From Gambelia wislizenii (lineage: Eukaryota > Chordata > Lepidosauria > Squamata > Crotaphytidae), in the NCBI GenBank assembly GCA_030847615.1, contig JAUMIR010000001.1:447446687-447510686 (forward strand): a DNA stretch of 64,000 bases, in the 5' to 3' direction. Position numbers and translations under genes: made by a program. Under the pieces are notes generated by a model. That model had not been told where the DNA came from and did not search any database. It saw nothing but the letters and a program-made list of their open reading frames with translations. Below are positions 24,601 through 34,098 of the stretch, piece after piece (positions within the stretch are counted from its first letter, which is position 1; each line of letters starts with the position of its first letter).

Positions 24601-25700
24601 GAGACACAATAGCTTGAAAACAGTACAGTAAGCCACTGGAACAAAGGAAAGTCACAGACCCCCCACACCACAGGCATCAGGAGAATCTGTTTAACCCCTT
24701 GTTTCTCACTTGCCATAGTAGGTCCAAAACACGCTGCCATCCATTGTTAAGGTGGATAACCCTTCCTTCTCTGTGCAATCCAACTTCACAGAAGAGGGAA
24801 GAGAGTTCCCAGCCTTTGGTACAATCAAAAAATACACTCTCAAGGGTTCCTCTTGTCTAGAAATCCCTTTCTGAATTGGAAGCTGCCACCACCCACTGCT
24901 TGTCATTCAAAACCCAGTTCAGTGGGAAACTGGGACAGTTCTCTGGCTAACCAGTGAACCACTCACTCTGTTGGGATCCCCAACTCCCCTTCTCTATTCC
25001 CGAGAGAGGAGACTCAAGATAGCTGACTGAGAAGGGCGCATGAGGCAAGTTGGTAGAGAAAAGAGAGAAAACTTTATTTCTAGTTCCAGCACATAGTACT
25101 TAGCATGGAGGGAAATCTCTCCTCCAGGCACTCAGCTTAGGCTTACAGGAAATACATTCAGTCATACGGTTAAAATAAATCATAAAAACTAACGCATGCT
25201 AGCCAGACATATTCCCTAAGCTAAGAAAATATAACTCACAGTTTAAAAAGTCCATAATCCTCAGTCCATGTCCCAATTGGGATGGGCTAGACCCAGGTTT
25301 ATCATAGCTGGCCTAGCTAAGTCTCTGGAGATGGGATTCAGAGTCCTTTGGAAGTCTCTCCCTTAGACTTCATAGTATCATTAGGCTCTTTGATGTTATA
25401 GAGCCATGAGAGAGGTCGGCTCCCCCGACCTCAGTTATCATGTCTGGTTATCTTGCTGGTCTAGCCATGTGGCTCTGAACAAAGGAATTCAGAAACTTAA
25501 AAGTCCATTGGTTGATTGGTTCTGCATTGCCATATTTGATTGGCTCTTCAGTCAGGTGATGTGATGTCATGTTTAGGAAATGAGGGTCCCACCCTCTAAC
25601 ATACATGTTGCTATGGAAATAGGGAGTGGAATTTTCCAATTTTTAGCTATAGGTTTTGAAATGAACTCTCCATAATGGGCTGGTCACTCCATCATGACAG
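24601..25700 (-). mobile_element. Possible LTR plus adjoining internal sequence
   Basis: 24969-25699 starts TG and ends CA (both strands) and holds a polyadenylation signal on the minus strand ('aaaactttatttctag'). 24601-24968 could be internal sequence. I found no target-site duplication and no convincing primer site, so this is tentative. Confidence 0.35.
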
Positions 25701-26313
25701 AGATTATCAGACATGCTCTTAGAAACCGTCCTGGTCCCAGTACACCCCACCCATCCACCCACCCCACTCCCGTCCATGTAACACTATAAAAAAAAATCAG
25801 ACACTTACCTTTTGCTGTGGTTGCCATCGTAAAGCTGCTTTTACTACAGGGAAAGCAAATACTGCCTGTTTTCATAAGAGAACGATAGCTCGGGAAGTTT
25901 CAAAATAAAAGCCCAATCAAATGTCAAGAAAGAAAACCAAGCCCCAAAACAGAAAAATAAAACTCCAAATAACCCGGGGAAGAGGGAAAAAAGGGTGTCA
26001 CTTACCTGGATGTCCCAATCAAATCTGGAAGTGTTTGGCATGGACCTTCCAGTGACCTCCCGGTGATGTCACTTTATGCTGGCATCGTGTCAGCAGAACA
26101 GTGCTTCTGTTCAGATGCCCGGGATTCTGTTACTATAACAGAACAGGCTTCTTATTGATTACTTCTACCTGTCAATAAGAGGAAGGGGGGAGGGGAAACA
26201 GGAGCAGAATGGGAGCATCACAGGACAGGGACAACATTGTCTGAAAGGAAAGCCTTTTAGCGATCTCTGGTTGTCCCTGTCCTGGGATTTTTGACCCGTC
26301 TGATAATCTCCAA
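25689..26313. mobile_element. Non-autonomous DNA transposon, GATTATCAGAC family, copy C
   Basis: Ends 'agattatcagacatg' and 'cgtctgataatct' are complementary. Interior blocks ('ggaccttccagtgacctcccggtgatgtcac', 'ggaggggaaacaggagcagaatgggagcat') are the complement of copy A at 14403-15038. Confidence 0.65.
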
Positions 26314-26319
26314 TAGATT

Positions 26320-26878
26320 TTGAAGAGACCACAAGGGCCATCCAGTCCAACACCCTGCCATGCAGGAATACCCAATCAAAACATTCCTGACAGATGGCCA
26401 TCCAGCCTCTGTTTAAAAACCTACTAAGAAGGAGACTCCCCACCACTCCCAGGCAGTGCATTCCACTGCTGAACAGCTCTCACTGTCAGGAAGTTCTTCC
26501 TTATGTTTAGATGGAATCTCTTTTCCTGCAGTTTGAGTCAATTGCTCTGTGTCCTAGTTTCTGGAGCAGCAGAAAACAAGCTTGCTCCATTCTCAGTATG
26601 ACTTCCCTTTAAATATTTAAACATGGCTATCATGTCCCCTTTTAACCTTCTCTTCTCCAGGCTAAACATACCCAGCTCCCTAAACTGCTCCTCATCCGGC
26701 ATGGTTTCCAGACCTCCCACCATTTTGGTCACCCTCCTCTGGACATGTTCCAGCTTGTCCATACCATTTTGGAATTGTGGTGCCCAAAACTGGACACAGT
26801 ATTCCAGGTGAGGTCTGACTAAAGCAGAATAGAGTGGCACTATTACTTCCTTTGATCTAGACACTATACTCCTAATTG
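26320..26878 (-). mobile_element. CR1 LINE 3' fragment
   Basis: Encodes on the minus strand [30 protein letters not shown] and [11 protein letters not shown], the CR1 RT end, followed by the 3' UTR. A LINE with 12-bp direct repeats is inserted at its upstream edge. Confidence 0.85.
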
Positions 26879-27386
26879 TCTCTCTGGCTTTTCTTCGCAA
26901 ACGAAGATTCAGGAAGGACTCATCCCGCGCTTTCTGCAAGCGCGCTGATGACTAAAAAGGCCAATCCGAGATAAGCAAGTCCGGTTGCAAAAAGCACAGC
27001 AGAAGGTCTCCTTGGGTGATGTTTTTGGGTTGTGATTCTTTCTGCGTTGTCGTTTCTCTTCAAGACTTGTTCGTCGTGAGTTCTCAAATAAGGCTGCAGC
27101 ATTGTGGATAGTGCGTCTCCATGCCTCCCGATGTGAGGCCAGGGCGGACCACTGTTGGTGATCAATTTGGCCAAGCCTGAGATGTTGTTTCAGGGAGTCT
27201 TTGTATCGCTTTTTTGGAGCGCCCCTCTTACGCTGACCCGTGGCGAGTTCACCGTAGAGTAGTATTTTTGGGAGGCGATGGTCCTCCATCCTAGAAATGT
27301 GCCCTGCCCACCGCAGCTGTGTTCTCAATATCATGGCCTCAATGCTGGTGATCCCTGCTTGCTCAAGGACAGCAACATTCGTCACA
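26879..27386 (-). mobile_element. LINE, (GA)n family, copy 3, with 12-bp target duplication
   Basis: Open frame on the minus strand from the ITSIEAMILRTQLRWAGH block to the C-terminal zinc-finger-like CAFCNRTC..H..H region. TACTCCTAATTG flanks it at 26867-26878 and 27387-27398, a clean target-site duplication. Nearly identical to the copy inside the Maverick capsid gene (37566-38052). Confidence 0.9.
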
Positions 27387-28008
27387 TACTCCTAATTGTA
27401 CTCCTACTATATTCCTCTGAGTCTAATCTTGCTCTACGTATATCTTCAGCAAACAAGTTAAACAGGGTGATAAAATGCAGCCTTGCCTGATCTTCTTTCC
27501 ATTTCTCCATATTCTGTCCTGACAGCAGTCTCTTGTCCTGAGTACAAGTTAGGGATAAGGATAATCATATGTTGCGGCACTCTCATTTCCTTAAGAACAA
27601 TCTATAGTTTTTCATGATCTACACAATTAAAGGCTTTGCTATAATCTATAAAGCACAGGCTGATTTTCTTTTGAAATTCTTTGGTGCACTCCATTATCCA
27701 AGATATTCTTGCAATATGTTCCCCAGTGCCTCTTCCTTTCCTGAACCCAGCTTGGACAGCTGGCATGTCGTACTCCATACATGGTAAAAGTCTTTGTTTT
27801 TAGAATTTTGAACATCACTTTGCTTGCATGAGAGATTCATGCAATGGACCTGTGGTTACTGCAATCCCTGGTGTCCCTTTCTTAGGGATTGGAATATATA
27901 TACAGTTGTCCCTCCACATTCGTGGGGGTTAGGAGCGCAAGACCCCTGCGAATGTGAAAAAAACACAAAAAAAAGGTCACGCCATGCCCTCCAGGAACCC
28001 CCCCCCCC

Positions 28009-28740
28009 CGCCTTCCCAAAAGCGGCGAAGGGGCTTCTAAAGCCCCGTTGCTGCTCCTCTCCACACACACCCGCCCTCCCAGAAGCAGCGAGGGGGATTC
28101 TAAAGCCCCATCGCTGCTCCTTTCCATCCCCCCCCGCCCTTCCAAAAGCGGCGATGGGGCTGCAAAGGCCCCATCGCTGCTCCTCTCCACCCCCCGCCCT
28201 CCCAGAAGCAGCGATGGGGCTTCTAAAGCCCCGTTGCTGCTCCTCTCCACACCCCCCGCCCTCCCAGAAGCAGCGAGGGGGCTTCTAAAGCCCCATCGCT
28301 GCTCCTCTCCACACACACACCCGCCCTCCCAGAAGCAGCGAGGGGGCTTCTAAAGCCCTGTCGCTGCTCCTCTCCACCCCCCCGCCCTCCCAGAAGCAGC
28401 GAGGGGGCTTCTAAAGCCCCGTCGCTGCTCCTCTCCACCCCCCCGCCCTCCCAGAAGCAGTGAGGGGGCTTCTAAAGCCCCATCGCTGCTCCTTTCCACC
28501 CCCCCCGCCCTTCCAAAAGCGGCAATGGGGCTTCTAAAGCCCCATCGCTCCTCCTCTCCACCCCCCCGCCCTCCCAGAAGCAGCGAGGGGGCTTCTAAAG
28601 CCCCGTTGCTGCTCCTCTCCACACACACACCTGCCCTCCCAGAAGCAGCGAGGGGGGTTCTAAAGCCCCATCGCTACTCCTTTCCACCCCCCTCCCAAAA
28701 GCGGCGATGGGGCTTCAAAAGCCCCGTCGCTGCTCCTCCC
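28009..28740. repeat. Minisatellite A, about 61-bp hairpin unit, about 12 copies
   Basis: The unit core 'cagcgatggggcttctaaag' followed by 'ccccatcgctgctcctctcc' pairs with itself: AGCGATGGGGCTT against AAGCCCCATCGCT. Copies differ by a few substitutions (agcggcgatgggg, agcagcgaggggg) and by the lengths of the C and CA runs. Confidence 0.9.
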
Positions 28741-28749
28741 CACCCTCCC

Positions 28750-29945
28750 CCGCCCCAGCTGCTTTCCCCCCCTCCTTCCCAAGGCACCGAAAGGCTTCTT
28801 CAGAAGCCCTTCGGAGCCTTGGGAAGGGAGTGGGGCGCAGAGGCAGCGCGCCAGCTGCTTGCCCCCCCCTCCTTCCCAAGGCACCGAAAGGCTTCTTCAG
28901 AAGCCCTTCGGAGCCTTGGGAAGGGAGTGGGGAGCAGAGGCAGCCCGGCAGCTGCTTCCCCCCCCTCCTTCCCAAGGCACCGAAAGGCTTCTTCAGAAGC
29001 CCTTCGGAGCCTTGGGAAGGGAGTGGGGAGCAGAGGCAGCGCGCCAGCTGCTTCCCTTCCCTCAGAACCAGTGCCCCAGCTGCTTCCCCCCCCTCTCCTT
29101 CCCAAGGCACCGAAAGGCTTCTTCAGAAGCCCTTTGGAGCCTTGGGAAGGGAGTGGGGAGCAGAGGCAGCGCGGCAGCTGCTTCCCCCCCTCCTTCCCAA
29201 GGCACCGAAAGGCTTCTTCAGAAGCCCTTCGGAGCCTTGGGAATGGAGTGGGGCGCAGAGGCAGCGCGCCACCCCCTCCTTCCCAAGGCACCGAAAGGCT
29301 TCTTCAGAAGCCCTTCGGAGCCTTGGGAAGGGAGTGGGGAGCAGAGGCAGCGCGGCAGCTGCTTCCCCCCCCTCCTTCCCAAGGCACCGAAAGGCTTCTT
29401 CAGAAGCCCTTCGGAGCCTTGGGAAGGGAGTGGGGCGCAGAGGCAGTGCGGCAGCTGCTTCCCCCCCCTCCTTCCCAAGGCACTGAAAGGCTTCTTCAGA
29501 AGCCCTTCGGAGCCTTGGGAAGGGAGTGGGGAGCAGAGGCAGCGCGCCAGCTGCTTCCCTTCCCTCAGAACCAGTGCCCCAGCTGCTTCCCCCTCCTCCT
29601 TCCCAAGGCACCGAAAGGCTTCTTCAGAAGCCCTTCGGAGCCTTGGGAAGGGAGTGGGGAGCAGAGGCAGCGCGGCAGCTGCTTCCCCCCCTCCTTCCCA
29701 AGGCACCGAAAGGCTTCTTCAGAAGCCCTTCGGAGCCTTGGGAAGGGAGTGGGGAGCAGAGGTAGCGCGCCAGCTGCTTCCCTTCCCTCAGAACCAGTGC
29801 CCCAGCTGCTTCCCACCCCTCCTTCCCAAGGCACCAAAGGGCTTCCTCAGAAGCTCTTCGCTGCCTTGGGAAGGGAGTGGGCGCAGAAGGAGCACGTTAG
29901 CTGCTCCCCACCCCTCCTTCCGAAGGCAGCGAGGGCTAAGCCCTT
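28750..29945. repeat. Minisatellite B, about 97-bp hairpin unit, about 11 copies
   Basis: The unit core CCTTCCCAAGGC-accgaaaggcttcttcagaagcccttcgga-GCCTTGGGAAGG is a double palindrome. Units are joined by 'gagtggggagcagaggcagcgcg', with an extra 'cttccctcagaaccagtgcc' segment in some copies. The last copies (29818-29945) are diverged. Confidence 0.9.
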
Positions 29946-30660
29946 TCCTGCCTTGGGAAGGGAGGGTGTGTTGAGGGGGGGGGAGTAGACTTCCGCGAAT
30001 AATCAAAACCGCGAATGTGAAAGTCGCGAATGTGGAGGGGCAACTGTAGTGTGTTTTCAATCTGTGGCCTTTCTTTTGTTTTCTGTATTTGTTGACAGGT
30101 TTTAGTGGAACTAGAGCAGATTCTGCCTCTGTAGCTTGAAGCAGCTCTATTGGTATGCCTTCTGTTCCTGGTGATTTATTTCTCCCAAGTGCTTTGAGTG
30201 CAGCTTCCACTTCACTTTCTATCATTGTAGGTTCATCTTCAAATGCTTCTTGCTTGAATGAATCTGCCATCCTTTCATCTCTTCTATATAGTTCTTCTGT
30301 GTATTATTTCCATTTTTTAATTTGTACTTGGTCATGTAATATGTTCCCCAGCTGATCATATGCATCTTCACTGTTCGTATAAATTTCCCTTTGATTTCTT
30401 GGATCTTGTAGAAGACGTCTCTTGTTCTTTCTTTTTCCTTGTCATTTTCTATTTCTCTGTATTGATTATTAAAGTAGTTCTCTTTGTCCCTGTGCAGAAG
30501 TTGCTGAACAGTTGCATTCAGGGTTCTGGCCTTATTTCTGTCACCTTTTACCTTTACAACCAGTCTCCTGTCCCTTATTTCACTTGATAGCCCTATTTGG
30601 AAGGAATCAAGCCCAGGAAGGATGGAATAGAACAAGGCAACTTCAGCACAACTTGCATGG

Positions 30661-31229
30661 CCAAATTATTTCCATCCCTTTGACGGTGAAGTATTTTCAA
30701 ACGTTTTTTTAAAAATTCAAATTCAAAAATTTCTCAAGTTGCCACTAGATGGCCCTACAGACAGCTGTGAAGAACAAAAAAAATGTTACAGGATTTGTTT
30801 ATAAAATGTTGGGGTTTTTTAGCAAATGCTTTCTTAGGTACTTGTTACTCAGAAACAAAGGGCAGAACATCCAATTAACACAGTTAATGAATTAGTGACA
30901 AGCTATTCCTTCTGGGAAAGCAGTGAAGGAGTGAATCCAAAAAAGACATTAGAGCCATTGTACTTGCATTACAACCATTTATTCAAGTTCCATTCTCTGC
31001 ATTCCTGATGTCTTTGATGGGAAAATGTGAATCATTTAACTGAGATCACACCTGACTACAGACCTTTCTATATAGCTAAACACAACACACTGTAACTGAG
31101 TACTGGAGTATATTTTTCAAATAATTCAAAGAAAGTCCTGATTAATGTGTGATCATTCACAATTTAAGGCTGTAGTCCTGTACCAAACTACTTAGAAGCA
31201 AGGTGCCTTGAGCTCATGGGACTTTGTTC
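30661..31229. other. Intergenic, no gene seen
   Basis: T- and A-rich unassigned sequence between two BovB fragments. Confidence 0.4.
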
Positions 31230-31670
31230 TAGTTTGTTGTTAATTGCTGTCAAGTGGATTTTGACTTATTGTGACCATCTATACGGATGGATAATACTGT
31301 CTTCCTCTTTTTCCTACCACCTTCTATCTTACCAAGCATTATTTTCTTTTCTAGTGAGTCATGTCTTCTCATGATATATCCAAAGTATGACAGTCTTAGT
31401 TTAGTCAATTTGGCTTCTAGGGAGAGTTCAGGCTTGGTTTGTTCTTGGACCCATAGATTTGTCTTTTTGGCAGTCCACAATATCCATAGAAGTCTCTCCC
31501 AGCACCACATTTCAAATAAGTTGATTCTGTTCCTGTCAGCTTCCTTCACTGTCCAGCTGTAATACCTGTACATAGAAATCAGAAATACAATAGCATGGAC
31601 AATCCTGTCTTTGGAAGATGACACTGATGGAGGATCTCTCAGAGACAACGGCAGTGGCACCATAGCTAAC
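31230..31670 (-). mobile_element. RTE-BovB LINE C-terminal fragment
   Basis: The minus strand encodes KLRLSYFGYIMRRHDSLEKK and IMLGKIEGGRKK, the hallmark end of the BovB ORF. 'gctgtcaagtggattttgac' at 31250 is its 3' side. Confidence 0.85.
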
Positions 31671-31764
31671 ACTTGTTAGTACTGAGCAGAAGGAGGCACT
31701 GGTAAACCGCTTTTGAATATCTTTTACCATGAACACCTTAGGGTGAGACAACAGGACTTACTTC

Positions 31765-32010
31765 TGAGCATTTATTTATTTCCTGCATTTCTACCTTATC
31801 TTTCCTCCAAGAATTTCTGTGTGCATACTCTTCCTCCATGGATTTATCCTTACAATGATGACATAAGGTAGGTTAGGCTGAGACATTGTGACTGATCCAA
31901 AGTCACCCTGTATATTTCATGGCTGATAGTGGATTTGAACCTACTTGAATTTTGTCTTCCTGGTCACATACTAATACTCTAACCACTTCTCCACACTGGA
32001 CTGTGTACTT
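31765..32010 (-). mobile_element. CORE/MIR-like tRNA SINE
   Basis: The complement runs from the tRNA-like 'agtgtggagaagtggttaga' through 'gttcaaatccactatcagcc' and 'cctaacctaccttatgtcat' to a T/A-rich tail at 31770. Confidence 0.65.
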
Positions 32011-32299
32011 GTGTCTTTCTTGCCTCCCCACCCTGTGTCTTCAACAGGTCCACGATGGATTGTCAACATCCTGAAACAACTATGTTGCAGAATGAATGTT
32101 TGCCTGTTAAATACAGCTGTTAAATATTCATGAACCCCACCATGGAGGGAAAAGTTTGCATTTCTAATTCATTAAATGTAACAGATCCTTGTGATTAGTG
32201 ATTTCATCACTTGTTGTACAGGGTTGCCAACATTTTACTAGCCCCTGCTCCTGTGTCTTAAACAGCAGCATAAGGTACAAAATAACTGTCGGTAATAAA
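32011..32299. other. Intergenic, no gene seen
   Basis: Unassigned AT-rich sequence up to the MITE that hosts the Maverick. Confidence 0.4.
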
Positions 32300-32499
32300 C
32301 CATTGGTCTTTCACACTGCACAGTTGTAGTACGATGATTCCAATAACTATCATAGCCTCATCTTGTGGAAGCCTGAAGTTTGTAGTTTGTTGGGGCACTA
32401 ATGCTCTCTGGCTGAGAATTCTAAATGCTTAAACTGCAAATGCCATAAGATGGAACCATGGCAGTTAAAGCGGATTCACAGTGCTATCGTGCTATCATT
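32300..32499. mobile_element. hAT-like MITE into which the Maverick inserted
   Basis: 'tctttcacactgcacagttg' left end and 'ccatggcagttaaagcggat' right portion of the hAT-like family. Its last 103 bp (32397-32499) reappear after the Maverick at 54706-54808. Confidence 0.7.
32397..32499 (+). repeat. 103-bp direct repeat flanking the Maverick, left copy
   Basis: Identical to 54706-54808 except for three substitutions, with no length difference. It begins 'actaatgctctctggctgag' and ends 'tgctatcatt'. Polintons normally leave 5-6-bp target duplications. Confidence 0.9.
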
Positions 32500-32560
32500 T
32501 TACCTGTGTATCTCATGTCAAAATGATTGACAGCTGTCAAAATGGCTTAGCCCCTCCCCC

Positions 32561-32706
32561 GGAAGTGCTTAGAGGTGGGACTTCCTGTTTAGGCGGGACT
32601 TCCTGTCATGGGCTGAACTTCCTTTTGGGACGTAACTTCCTATGGGGCTGAACTTCCTGTTTGGGCGGAACATGTGGTACGGGTCATGTGATCCCTTGTA
32701 GGAAGT
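32561..32706. promoter_or_regulatory. Periodic ETS-type motif cluster in the left TIR
   Basis: ACTTCC/GGAAGT occurs seven times: 32561, 32580, 32598, 32617, 32635, 32652 and 32701. The central five are spaced 17-19 bp apart. GGAAGT is the ETS/GABP core. The right TIR keeps most copies with some substitutions. Confidence 0.6.
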
Positions 32707-32721
32707 AACTCCTCCTGCCTG

Positions 32722-32974
32722 ACCAATAGGAGCCGTTTTTATACCCCACGTGGTCCTAACCATGCAATGTCCAACCGGTGACCTGATTGGTTGCAGCGGG
32801 GGTCCCGTGACCCCTTCTGGAACTCCCCCCCTACTCCCGGCCAATAGGAATGAATATTGGATGCCTCATATGCACGTGGGCCAAAACGGCCAATAGGAGA
32901 ACAGACCGCGAGATATATTGCAGAGGGAGAAGCGGCCATTTTTTGCATGCCCAGACACGTTCTGCTGAGGCAAG
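32722..32974 (+). promoter_or_regulatory. Candidate early promoter in the left TIR
   Basis: CCAAT or ATTGG boxes at 32723, 32786, 32841, 32856 and 32890 (NF-Y type); CACGTG E-boxes at about 32748 and 32874; an ATATAT stretch at about 32913; and a YY1-type CGGCCATTTT at about 32933, just before the ATG at 32975. A good TATA (TATAAAAA on the minus strand, about 32735) points outward. The right TIR has the same set. Confidence 0.55.
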
Positions 32975-33760
32975 ATGGAGGGATCAAGCACTCCTCAGAG
33001 GTTTCCCCGGAGAATAAAACCAACTAAGGTCTCATCCTGGACTTTACATGATGGTCCTATGGGCTTTTCTGATCCTCCCACACCTTTGGGGCATTTTTCT
33101 CAAAACCCTGAAAATGCAAGCTCAGCATCCTGGAGCATGGCTTCCACTGAGGAGATGCAGGGATCAAGCACCCCCCAGAGGTTTCCCTGGAGACCGAAGC
33201 CAACTAAGACCTCATCCTGGCCATTACATGATGGTCCTATGGGCTTTTCTGATCCTCCTGCACCTTTGGGACAATTTTATCAAGTCTCTGAAAATGCACG
33301 CTCAGCATCCTGGAGCATGGCTTCCACTGAGGGATCAAGCACCCCCCCCCAGAGGTTTCCCTGGAGACCGAAGCCAGCTAAAGCCTCATCCTGGCCATTA
33401 CATGATGGCCCTATTGGATTTTCTGATCCTCCTGCACCTTTGGGACAATTTTATCAAGTCCCTAAAAATGCACACTCAGAAACCCAGAGTACGTCTCCCA
33501 TTGATGAGGACTCCGGTCTTGAGTGTGCTTGCCGTTGTAATTTAAAAATGCTTTTCAAGGCTGTAGAAAAGGTGGAAGCTGTTCACATGCCTCAGAACCA
33601 GGGGGCATCTTCTAATGCCACAGATGCTTTGGATGGCACAAGCTTTTTGAAACCGGCCACTCGGACTGAAGAGGAAGATCCTAAGCTGCCTCTGCCTACT
33701 CTTGAGGAAGACCCTTTGAAGAAATGCATGGACACAGAATCTGTCTACTAGAGCTTGATG
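32975..33760 (+). CDS. Left early gene, exon 1 (repeat-containing, unknown function)
   Basis: The ATG at 32975 lies in the last bases of the TIR in the context caagATGg. The 258-residue frame is Ser/Pro-rich and begins with three tandem copies of a 51-60-residue unit (GSSTPQRFP..KPTK..SSW..LHDGP.GFSDPP.PLG). A unique tail follows with a Cys cluster (CACRC) and an acidic end. The frame stops at 33749-33751, nine bases before a good splice donor (gatg|gtaaga, 33761), so I think the gene is spliced to 33893 and that this stop is a late lesion. I recognise no known domain. Its place at the TIR-driven end suggests an early, accessory role (inference). Confidence 0.6.
32980..33483 (+). repeat. Three tandem coding repeats in the left early gene
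   Basis: Units start at 32980, 33160 and 33331 (GGGATCAAGCAC each time), with lengths of 180, 171 and about 153 bp (the last partial). All unit lengths are multiples of three, so the frame is kept. Confidence 0.9.
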
Positions 33761-33811
33761 GTAAGAGTTTTATGTTCTTAAAAATTGTAATTTCAGTGTG
33801 CGGACTATCAG

Positions 33812-33837
33812 GAGAGAGAGAGAGAGAGAGAGAGAGC
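33812..33837. repeat. (GA)n microsatellite in the presumed intron
   Basis: About 13 GA units between the candidate donor (33761) and acceptor (33892). Confidence 0.9.
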
Positions 33838-33892
33838 ATATTTTGTTGTTCTTCCTAAGAAAGTTTTTTTCTTATTCCTTTTTTCTACACAG

Positions 33893-34021
33893 ATAGAAGA
33901 AGAAGTGGAGGCTGGTGGTGTTGTAAAACAAGCTGACAAGAGCACACAGACTGATGTCGCTGAGAAACAAGCTGACAAGAGTACACAGACTATAAATGTT
34001 GCACCCACTCCTGAACAGTAG
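33893..34021 (+). CDS. Left early gene, candidate exon 2 with two KSTQT motifs
   Basis: A pyrimidine-rich tract ending tacacag|ATAG gives a strong acceptor at 33892. The following 42 codons stay open to TAG at 34019 in the phase that joins exon 1. The peptide is acidic, then has KQADKSTQT twice, 13 residues apart (KSTQT at 33938-33952 and 33977-33991). K-x-T-Q-T is the canonical dynein light chain LC8 (DYNLL) binding motif. AATAAA follows at 34044. The splice is inferred from signals only. Confidence 0.55.
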   Translation: MEEEVEAGGVVKQADKSTQTDVAEKQADKSTQTINVAPTPEQ

Positions 34022-34043
34022 ATATGTTCCTATTCTTTCTACC

Positions 34044-34049
34044 AATAAA
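34044..34049 (+). terminator. AATAAA polyadenylation signal, left early gene
   Basis: Lies 22 bp after the exon 2 stop and 50 bp before the integrase start, so the early transcript probably ends before the integrase gene. Confidence 0.55.
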
Positions 34050-34098
34050 CTGTTGTTTGTGTTGCACTTGTGTGTTCATACTTACATTAGCTGCAAAA

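Larger units (their letters stand above)
27903..30046. mobile_element. Tigger-type MITE expanded by hairpin minisatellites
   Basis: TIRs CAGTTGTCCCTCCACATTCG (27903) and its complement ending CAACTG (30046) are flanked by TA on both sides, the Tc1/mariner target duplication. A second member of the superfamily is at 62993-63607. Nearly all of the interior is two tandem arrays, making a GC-rich 2.1-kb island in AT-rich DNA. Confidence 0.85.
27399..30660 (-). mobile_element. RTE-BovB LINE, split by a Tigger-type MITE
   Basis: 30047-30660 encodes the region before the RT (EDEPTMIESEVEAALKALG and NKSPGTEGIPIELLQATE). 27399-27902 encodes downstream RT (including a GTPGIAVT-like stretch and the W..YC.NI block). 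The MITE at 27903-30046 lies between. Frames are broken by many stops. Confidence 0.8.
32501..32980 (+). repeat. Left terminal inverted repeat of the Maverick
   Basis: Begins TACCTGTGTATCTCATGTCA and runs to the first codons of the left early gene. I count about 23 differences over 478 aligned bases against the complement of 54224-54701, including one single-base indel. Confidence 0.95.

Noticed and set aside
28009..29945. Regular repeats resembling a CRISPR array
   Set aside because: Units are contiguous tandem copies without unique spacers, inside a vertebrate MITE.
28525..29988. Long open frame of 487 codons (and several overlapping ones on both strands)
   Set aside because: Lies wholly in GC-rich minisatellites; the low stop density comes from composition and the repeat unit, and all frames and both strands are open.
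33525..33545. LxCxE retinoblastoma-binding motif in the left early gene
   Set aside because: The peptide reads LECAC; the required Glu is absent.
33808..34008. Minus-strand frame opposite the KSTQT exon
   Set aside because: Runs into a GA microsatellite and is antisense to the better supported spliced exon.
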